A DNA stretch of 8,627 bases from DATESZ01 sp035283845 (lineage in GTDB: Bacteria; Desulfobacterota; Syntrophia; Syntrophales; JACQWR01). Of this stretch, positions 4,590 through 8,627 are shown piece after piece (positions within the stretch are counted from its first letter, which is position 1; each line of letters starts with the position of its first letter). The position numbers were made by a program, and so were the translations under genes. The notes below the pieces were generated by a model. It did not search any database and was not told where the DNA came from. It saw nothing but the letters and a program-made list of their open reading frames with translations. The DNA lies in contig DATESZ010000060.1 in the NCBI GenBank assembly GCA_035283845.1, positions 1 to 8,627 of the forward strand, written 5' to 3'.

Positions 4590-6440
4590 ATGACCAACAA
4601 CGGACAAAACGGAAAATCTCTCGAATCCTGGATCTGGGACGCTGCCTGTTCCATTCGCGGCGCAAAGGATGCGCCCAAGTTCAAGGACTACATCCTCCCG
4701 CTAATCTTTACCAAGCGCCTGTGCGATGTCTTTGATGACGAACTGAACCGCATTGCAGAAAAAGTCGGCTCGCGCGCCAAGGCGTTCAAGCTGGTGAAGC
4801 ACGACAAGAAACTCGTCCGCTTTTACCTGCCGCTGCAACCGGCCAATCCCGACGACGCCGTCTGGTCCGTCATCCGCACGCTTGCGGACAAGATTGGCGA
4901 GCAACTCACCACCCGCCTCCGGGCTATAGCGGATGAAAACACGCTGCTCAAGGGCATCATTGACCGCGTGGACTTTAACGCCACCACCCACGGCGTGCGC
5001 GACATTGACGACAACCGCCTCTCTAACCTCATCGAGCGCATCAGCGAAAAACGCCTCGGCCTCGGCGACGTGGAGGCGGACATCATCGGACGCAGTTACG
5101 AATATCTCATCAGCAAGTTCGCCGAGGGCGGCGGGCAGAGCGCGGGCGAGTTCTACACGCCCGGCGAGGTGGGCGAGATCATGGCGCTCATCATGGACCC
5201 CGAGCCGGGCATGACCTGCTACGACCCCACCTGCGGCTCCGCCGGCCTGCTCATCAAGTGCGAGCTGGCGCTGGAAGAAAAGATGCGAGCCAAGCTCCCC
5301 TCGCCCTCTGGGAGAGGGGACTCTCTTTCTCCCTCTCCCTTGACGGGAGAGGGCTGGGGTGAGGGTGTGAAATATGCCCCGCTCAAGCTCTACGGCCAGG
5401 AATCCACACCCACCACCTGGGCCATGGCAAACATGAACATGATCATCCATGACATGGAGGGCCAGATCGAGATCGGAGACACCTTCCGCCATCCCAAATT
5501 CCGCAAGGGCTACCGCCTCCAGACCTTCGACCGCGCGGTGGCCAATCCCATGTGGAACCAGACCGAGTTCACCGAGAAGGATTACGACGCCGACGAACTC
5601 GACCGATTCCCCAAAGGCGCGGGCTTCCCCGGCAACAAGGCCGACTGGGGCTGGGTGCAGTACATCCTTGCCAGTCTCAATGCGAGCAAGATCGGTTCGA
5701 CTGAATGGATTCCTATTGTTTCTGCGACTGGTGTTGATGAAAAGTTTCTGTATTTTCTACTGTGGTCAGAGCATGTCATGCCCAAGGTCAAGACGCTTGT
5801 TTCTGGATCAACACCAAGTAGGCAGCGCGTTGACCCACGTTCCTTTTATCGGCTCGAAGCTCCTCTTCCACCCCTCATTGAGCAGCGGAAGATTGCGGGG
5901 GTGTTGGGGCTGGTGCAGCGGGCGATGGAGCAGCAGGAGCGGCTGGTCGCGCTGACCACGGAACTGAAAAAGGCGCTCCTGTACCAGCTCTTCACCCAAG
6001 GCCTCCACGGTGAATCCCAAAAACAAACCGAAATCGGCCCCGTGCCGCAGAGTTGGGATCCGACACCATTGGGCAAGTGCTGCGACATCGTTAGTGGTTC
6101 CTTGTCATATACAGATTTTCTGAAGATTGCGTCAGTGGATGACGGTGACGTGATCGAGTGCATGGGAGTCAAAGTCTCCGACATGAACCTGCCGGGTAAT
6201 GAGAACAAGTTTGTCACTGCCAACGCAGTGCGCCGCATCCTGTTGGCGACGGCGCATCGCAAATTGATTCCACCCAACACGGTCGTCTTTCCGAATTATG
6301 CGTTTATGGACGGTCCCTCTCAAGTATCTCGATCATCAGGGGCTTGTGTCAGCATGGCGGGAAGCGCTTCTGGCGCAGAAGGTCTTAATCGGACCGGAGA
6401 CCGACCGCAAACGGGCGGCCGGTTAGCTCTGGTGCCGTGA
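4590..6440 (+). CDS. hsdM: Type I restriction-modification HsdM-HsdS in-frame fusion, probably degenerate
   Basis: A 616-residue frame. Residues about 1-365 are HsdM, the adenine-N6 methyltransferase: HsdM_N bundle (about 8-150), motif X EFYTP (187-191), SAM motif I YDPTCGSAGLLIK (211-223) and motif IV NPMW (319-322), whose Met-Trp variant is usual in this subfamily. After DWGWVQYILASLN (about 354-366) the expected GRAAVV... methyltransferase tail is absent, and the sequence becomes HsdS from about residue 367. Roughly 130 C-terminal HsdM residues and the N-terminal half of HsdS are missing, so a single deletion could have made the joint. Residues about 235-260 come from an inserted palindromic repeat. 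From about 569 the frame leaves HsdS and reads out of frame through another gene. ATG 4590 has AAAGGG 11 bases upstream; a TTG at 4584 with a 5-base spacer is an alternative start. No hsdR is present. The product is unlikely to be a working methyltransferase; what the frame encodes is certain, its activity is not. Confidence 0.85.
   Translation: MTNNGQNGKSLESWIWDAACSIRGAKDAPKFKDYILPLIFTKRLCDVFDDELNRIAEKVGSRAKAFKLVKHDKKLVRFYLPLQPANPDDAVWSVIRTLADKIGEQLTTRLRAIADENTLLKGIIDRVDFNATTHGVRDIDDNRLSNLIERISEKRLGLGDVEADIIGRSYEYLISKFAEGGGQSAGEFYTPGEVGEIMALIMDPEPGMTCYDPTCGSAGLLIKCELALEEKMRAKLPSPSGRGDSLSPSPLTGEGWGEGVKYAPLKLYGQESTPTTWAMANMNMIIHDMEGQIEIGDTFRHPKFRKGYRLQTFDRAVANPMWNQTEFTEKDYDADELDRFPKGAGFPGNKADWGWVQYILASLNASKIGSTEWIPIVSATGVDEKFLYFLLWSEHVMPKVKTLVSGSTPSRQRVDPRSFYRLEAPLPPLIEQRKIAGVLGLVQRAMEQQERLVALTTELKKALLYQLFTQGLHGESQKQTEIGPVPQSWDPTPLGKCCDIVSGSLSYTDFLKIASVDDGDVIECMGVKVSDMNLPGNENKFVTANAVRRILLATAHRKLIPPNTVVFPNYAFMDGPSQVSRSSGACVSMAGSASGAEGLNRTGDRPQTGGRLALVP
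5293..5369 (+). repeat. Palindromic repeat inserted in frame in hsdM, copy B
   Basis: Two adjacent hairpins lie inside the coding sequence: CCCTCT-GGG-AGAGGG (5304-5318) and a perfect 9-bp stem CCCTCTCCC (5331-5339) / GGGAGAGGG (5345-5353) around the loop TTGAC. GCTGGGGTGAGGGTG follows. The second hairpin is the counterpart of copy A at 4279-4315. Translation gives a low-complexity Pro/Ser/Gly peptide (LPSPSGRG ... PLTGEGWGEGV) between LALEEKMRA and KYAPLKLYGQE, two segments that are close together in ordinary HsdM. The reading frame is kept and no stop is introduced. The insertion limits are my estimate from family memory. Confidence 0.75.
5688..6293 (+). pseudogene. hsdS: HsdS specificity subunit remnant (C-terminal half, in frame with HsdM)
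   Basis: This part of the fused frame is typical HsdS. The end of target-recognition domain 1 (TGVDEKFLYFLLWSEHV, then SGSTPSRQRVDPRSFYRLE) leads to the conserved PLPPLIEQRKIAGVL anchor, the central helix (EQQERLVALTTELKKALLYQ), the link LFTQGLHGESQKQTEIGPVP, and the beginning of domain 2 (LGKCCDIVSGSLSYTDF ... HRKLIPPNTVVFP). The N-terminal half of domain 1 is gone at the HsdM junction near 5688. Domain 2 is cut at about 6293, just after VVFP, where a KRG-type continuation would be expected. With neither recognition domain complete, it cannot specify a normal bipartite target. Base composition falls sharply at 5688, from GC-rich hsdM to more AT-rich recognition-domain DNA, which supports a junction there. 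Confidence 0.8.
6298..6426 (+). pseudogene. Truncated pyrimidine-dimer DNA glycosylase (Pyr_excise family) fragment
   Basis: Read one frame ahead of the hsdMS frame, the ATG at 6298 opens a 42-codon reading frame ending in TAG at 6424-6426. Its first 32 residues start MRLWTVPLKYLDHQGL and continue VSAWREALLAQKVLIG. I recognise these as the N-terminus of the T4 endonuclease V-like Pyr_excise family, which normally reads MRLW.LHPKYLD..GLVA.WREALLAQ.VL.G. The usual next block (T.GY..HPQL.RF) is missing and is replaced by PETDRKRAAG and a stop, so the gene is cut after the first helices. There is no ribosome binding site before the ATG; the preceding bases are hsdS. It is therefore a dead fragment, not an active UV-repair enzyme. 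Recognition is from memory of the family. Confidence 0.62.
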
Positions 6441-6459
6441 GGCGTCAATAAAGGCAATC

Positions 6460-6663
6460 ATGGATTCTTCTTCAATAATAATAGGCTTTATATCAGGATC
6501 AATTGGTTTTGGCTATTTCATGTATGGAAAAAAACGATCTAAAATAGTTCCATTTATATCCGGCGTCGGATTGTTCGTTGTTCCATACGCAATTGACAAT
6601 TCAACATTATTAATTTTAGCTTGTCTTGCTCTGATGATAGCTCCCTTCATAATTCATAATTAA
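6460..6663 (+). CDS. Small two-helix membrane protein, function unknown
   Basis: This 67-residue protein has two hydrophobic segments: about 5-22 (SIIIGFISGSIGFGYFMY), a basic loop GKKRSK (23-28), and a long hydrophobic stretch at about 29-65 interrupted by YAIDN, which may be one or two helices. The pattern ISGSIGFGYFMYGKK is one I recall from short conserved hypothetical proteins of Proteobacteria, sometimes named 'amino acid transport protein' without experimental basis. The positive loop suggests that this loop faces the cytoplasm. AAAGG ends 5 bases before the ATG. The gene is much more AT-rich than the hsd remnant before it, so the two probably have different histories. It may share a transcript with nothing visible here. 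Confidence 0.68.
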   Translation: MDSSSIIIGFISGSIGFGYFMYGKKRSKIVPFISGVGLFVVPYAIDNSTLLILACLALMIAPFIIHN

Positions 6664-6669
6664 ATTATA

Positions 6670-6720
6670 ATATTGGCATTGAAGGGCGCACATGTTGAAA
6701 ACAGACGCTATTGCCAATAT
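6670..6720. repeat. 9-bp inverted repeat upstream of mqnE-mqnA
   Basis: ATATTGGCA (6670-6678) and TGCCAATAT (6712-6720) are perfect inverted copies separated by 33 bases. They lie just after the small membrane protein gene and 74 bases before the mqnE ATG. There is no T-run after the second arm, so a terminator is unlikely; the arms could be an operator pair, or chance. Confidence 0.35.
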
Positions 6721-6766
6721 CGGGAAAATAATCTATGACGATTTCGTGAAAAGTTCATTTGCTTAA
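6692..6766 (+). CDS. Possible 24-codon leader or remnant ORF before mqnE-mqnA
   Basis: ATG at 6692 follows GAAGGG with a 5-base spacer and opens 24 codons (MLKTDAIANIG, then KIIYDDFVKSSFA) ending at TAA 6764-6766. This stop lies directly before an in-frame GTG (6767) and 27 bases before the mqnE ATG, in the same frame. It may be a short translated leader, a trimmed gene remnant, or chance. I do not recognise the peptide. Confidence 0.25.
   Translation: MLKTDAIANIGKIIYDDFVKSSFA
6712..6739 (+). promoter_or_regulatory. Possible sigma-70 promoter of the mqnE-mqnA gene
   Basis: TTGCCA at 6712-6717 (5 of 6) and TATGAC at 6734-6739 (4 of 6) are 16 bases apart, with a predicted start near 6746. The -35 overlaps the right arm of the inverted repeat, so a protein bound there could block it. 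If used, it lies inside the 24-codon ORF and would leave that ORF untranslated. Confidence 0.28.
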
Positions 6767-6793
6767 GTGGAAAGGACAGAACGTAAAAAAATA

Positions 6794-8627
6794 ATGGATA
6801 TTCATTTCCGTGATCAGAAGCTTGTTCCCTTGTGGGACAAGATAAAAAAGGGGGATAGGCTTACTCTTGACGACGGGCTGGCATTATTCCGTACGGACGA
6901 TCTTATTGCTTTGGGGAAAATAGCCGCCGAGGTTCAGCGAAGAATGAACGGCGACGTCGTGTATTTTGCCGTTAATCAGAAGATCGAGCCATCGAATATC
7001 TGCGCCCTCTCGTGCCGGGTCTGCAATTTTTCCGTAAGGGAGGGACACACCGGCGCTTACGATATGACTATTGACGATATAATCGGCAAGATAACGCCCG
7101 ATATTCGCGAGGTGCACATAACCGGTTCCCTGCACCCGCACCGTCCCTGGGAATACTATTTAGACATGATAAGCCGCATAAAAAAAGAATTTCCCCAAAC
7201 GAACGTGAAGGCCTTTACCGCCGTGGAAATAGACTTTTTTCATAAGAAGTTCGGACTATCTGTAGAGGCGATCTTGAAACAGCTTAAAGAAGCCGGCCTG
7301 GACTCCCTGCCCGGCGGCGGCGCCGAGGTGTTTTCGGAACGAATCCGCAGACAGCTTTTCCCCCGTAAAATAGGGGCTAAAGCATGGCTTAATATACATA
7401 AAACCGCCCACCGTCTTGCCATCCCGACAAACGCTACGTTGCTTTATGGTCATATTGAGACTTACGAAGAACGGCTTCTGCATATGATCGCCCTTCGCGA
7501 AGTACAGGACGAGACAGGCGGATTCCTATCCTTTATTCCCCTGGCTTTTCAATCTGGGAATAGCGGGATAAAGCCTGAAGGTGAATCCACTTCTGCTATT
7601 GATGACTTAAAGACGATTGCCCTCTCCAGGATCATGCTGGATAATTTCCCCCACATCAAGGCTTACTGGGTAATGCTTACGGAAGAGGTGGCCGCCGCTG
7701 CGCTCAGCTTCGGAGCCGACGACCTGGAAGGAACGGTAGGCGGCGAAAGGATTGCCCACGATGCCGGCGCCGTGAGCCCCCTTTCGCTGGCAAAAGACCG
7801 CCTTATCAGCATCATCGGAGACGCGGGGAAGATTGCCGTTGAACGGGATGGTTATTACCGTCCCCTTGATATCCATGGGAAAAACGTCATAGGGAAAATT
7901 CCCTATCTTAATTCCGTCCCTTTTTATAGTTATTTTGAACAGGGCAAGTTCAAATTGCTGCCCGCAGCGCCCCGGTACATGGGCATTCTGTCCAGGAAGG
8001 GCAAAATCGCTGCCGGCGCCTTATCTCTCATGGATTACCTTGCTCAGGAAGATGAACTCGAACTTATGGATTACTGCCTTGCCGTGCGCGGTGCGGTGAA
8101 AAGCGTAATGCTTTTCAGTCGTAGTAGATGGAAGGGGCTTGACGGTAAAAAAATAGGCATTACTGACGATACGGCCACATCGGTGCAATTGCTGCGCGTG
8201 CTCCTTGATAAAAAATACGGCATCAAAGCCGACCTTGTCCGTGTGAAGGCTTCCCATAGCGATTACAGGGGGTTTAACGCCGTCCTCCTCATCGGCGATG
8301 AAGCGCTGAAACGCTATAAATACAGTCTTCCGGGATTTAAGCATGTATTTGACCTCGCTACGGAATGGTTGGACTGGCAGGGACTTCCCTTTGTCTTTGC
8401 CGTATGGGCCCAAAAAAAGTTGCTTTCCCGTGATAGCAAACGGAAGCTTAAGGAAATAATCCGGAAATCTTTGGAAAAGGAGGAGCAGGAGCCCTCTGCA
8501 GCCGGCACATTGCACGGCCGCCGTATCGGTCTGACGCCAGATGAAACAATGGATTATCTCGACGGATTCACTTTCTATATCGGAAGACCGGAAAGGAAGG
8601 CGATAAGCGTCTTCAGGCAACTGGTAA
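6794..8627 (+). CDS. mqnE-mqnA: MqnE-MqnA fusion: aminodeoxyfutalosine synthase + chorismate dehydratase (3' end cut by window edge)
   Basis: One frame with no stop runs 611 codons from ATG 6794 to the right edge. Residues 1 to about 362 are MqnE: the radical-SAM cluster C70-x3-C74-x2-C77, VHITGSLHPHRPWEYYLDM, KAFTAVEIDFF, GGGAEVF (174-180), LLYGHIET (216-223) and QDETGGFLSFIPLAF (238-252). The LLYGHIET and AFTAVEI wording separates it from MqnC. After YYRPLDIHGKNVIG comes MqnA: KIPYLNSVPFY (368-378), AVKSVMLFSR, DDTATSVQLLRVLL, LLIGDEALK (498-506) and WLDWQGLPFVFAVW (525-538). MqnA dehydrates chorismate to 3-[(1-carboxyvinyl)oxy]benzoate, and MqnE adds the SAM-derived adenosyl group to give aminodeoxyfutalosine: steps 1 and 2 of futalosine menaquinone synthesis. 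Only a few MqnA C-terminal residues seem to be missing. The nearest ribosome site, AAAGGA, is 17 bases before the ATG, unusually far; GTG 6767 is an alternative start. Confidence 0.93.
   Translation, partial: MDIHFRDQKLVPLWDKIKKGDRLTLDDGLALFRTDDLIALGKIAAEVQRRMNGDVVYFAVNQKIEPSNICALSCRVCNFSVREGHTGAYDMTIDDIIGKITPDIREVHITGSLHPHRPWEYYLDMISRIKKEFPQTNVKAFTAVEIDFFHKKFGLSVEAILKQLKEAGLDSLPGGGAEVFSERIRRQLFPRKIGAKAWLNIHKTAHRLAIPTNATLLYGHIETYEERLLHMIALREVQDETGGFLSFIPLAFQSGNSGIKPEGESTSAIDDLKTIALSRIMLDNFPHIKAYWVMLTEEVAAAALSFGADDLEGTVGGERIAHDAGAVSPLSLAKDRLISIIGDAGKIAVERDGYYRPLDIHGKNVIGKIPYLNSVPFYSYFEQGKFKLLPAAPRYMGILSRKGKIAAGALSLMDYLAQEDELELMDYCLAVRGAVKSVMLFSRSRWKGLDGKKIGITDDTATSVQLLRVLLDKKYGIKADLVRVKASHSDYRGFNAVLLIGDEALKRYKYSLPGFKHVFDLATEWLDWQGLPFVFAVWAQKKLLSRDSKRKLKEIIRKSLEKEEQEPSAAGTLHGRRIGLTPDETMDYLDGFTFYIGRPERKAISVFRQLV

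Noticed and set aside
4256..5369. CRISPR array or mobile-element pair formed by the two palindromic repeats
   Set aside because: There are only two diverged copies 1 kb apart, without regular spacers, a transposase or target duplications.
4701..5492. Long minus-strand open frame (263 codons) opposite hsdM
   Set aside because: It is antisense to clear HsdM motifs. The low stop density follows from GC-rich coding DNA, and the translation has no recognisable domain.
8021..8620. Minus-strand frame of 199 codons and similar ones at 6884-7876
   Set aside because: They lie opposite the unambiguous MqnE-MqnA coding frame, which is open to the window edge.

Overview
The window reads as a bacterial chromosome segment with proteobacterial-type genes. 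A Desulfobacterota/Syntrophales-like ('Deltaproteobacteria') host is my best guess, because it combines the futalosine menaquinone route, a short 61-residue TatA, a RodZ-like protein and a TrpB2-type tryptophan synthase beta chain. This placement is inference; no rRNA or tRNA is present to confirm it.

Layout: (1) 1-940, minus strand, the 5' part of a TrpB2-type tryptophan synthase beta subunit that runs off the left edge. (2) 941-1227, divergent intergenic region, then a YjbQ/UPF0047 gene (1228-1626, +), which ends 10 bases from the convergent inositol-monophosphatase/SuhB gene (1637-2422, -). (3) A divergent promoter region, then a RodZ-like gene (2569-3447, +) and tatA (3567-3752, +), which has a GC-rich hairpin just upstream of its ribosome binding site. 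(4) A convergent single-stranded DNA-binding protein gene (3805-4221, -). (5) A 360-base AT-rich intergenic region carrying a 68-bp palindromic repeat with inverted-repeat ends. (6) A scrambled restriction-modification locus (4590-6440, +). Here an HsdM methyltransferase is cut short after motif IV and joined in frame to the C-terminal half of an HsdS. A palindromic repeat related to the one upstream sits in frame inside the hsdM part. The hsdS part then stops abruptly at the start of a truncated pyrimidine-dimer DNA glycosylase gene read in another frame. (7) A small AT-rich two-helix membrane protein (6460-6663, +). (8) From 6794 to the right edge, one uninterrupted reading frame that fuses the radical-SAM aminodeoxyfutalosine synthase MqnE to the chorismate dehydratase MqnA.

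How the genes relate: 1-4221 is mostly ordinary housekeeping (amino-acid synthesis, phosphatase, cell shape, Tat export, DNA replication and repair), with no obvious shared operon. 4222-6663 is an accessory, eroding island with several rearrangement junctions and no hsdR. 6794-8627 encodes the first two steps of futalosine-pathway menaquinone synthesis on one polypeptide, in reversed order (second enzyme at the N-terminus). The two most interesting items are this MqnE-MqnA fusion and the palindromic element translated as part of hsdM. I found no CRISPR array, transposase, phage gene or convincing new defence system.
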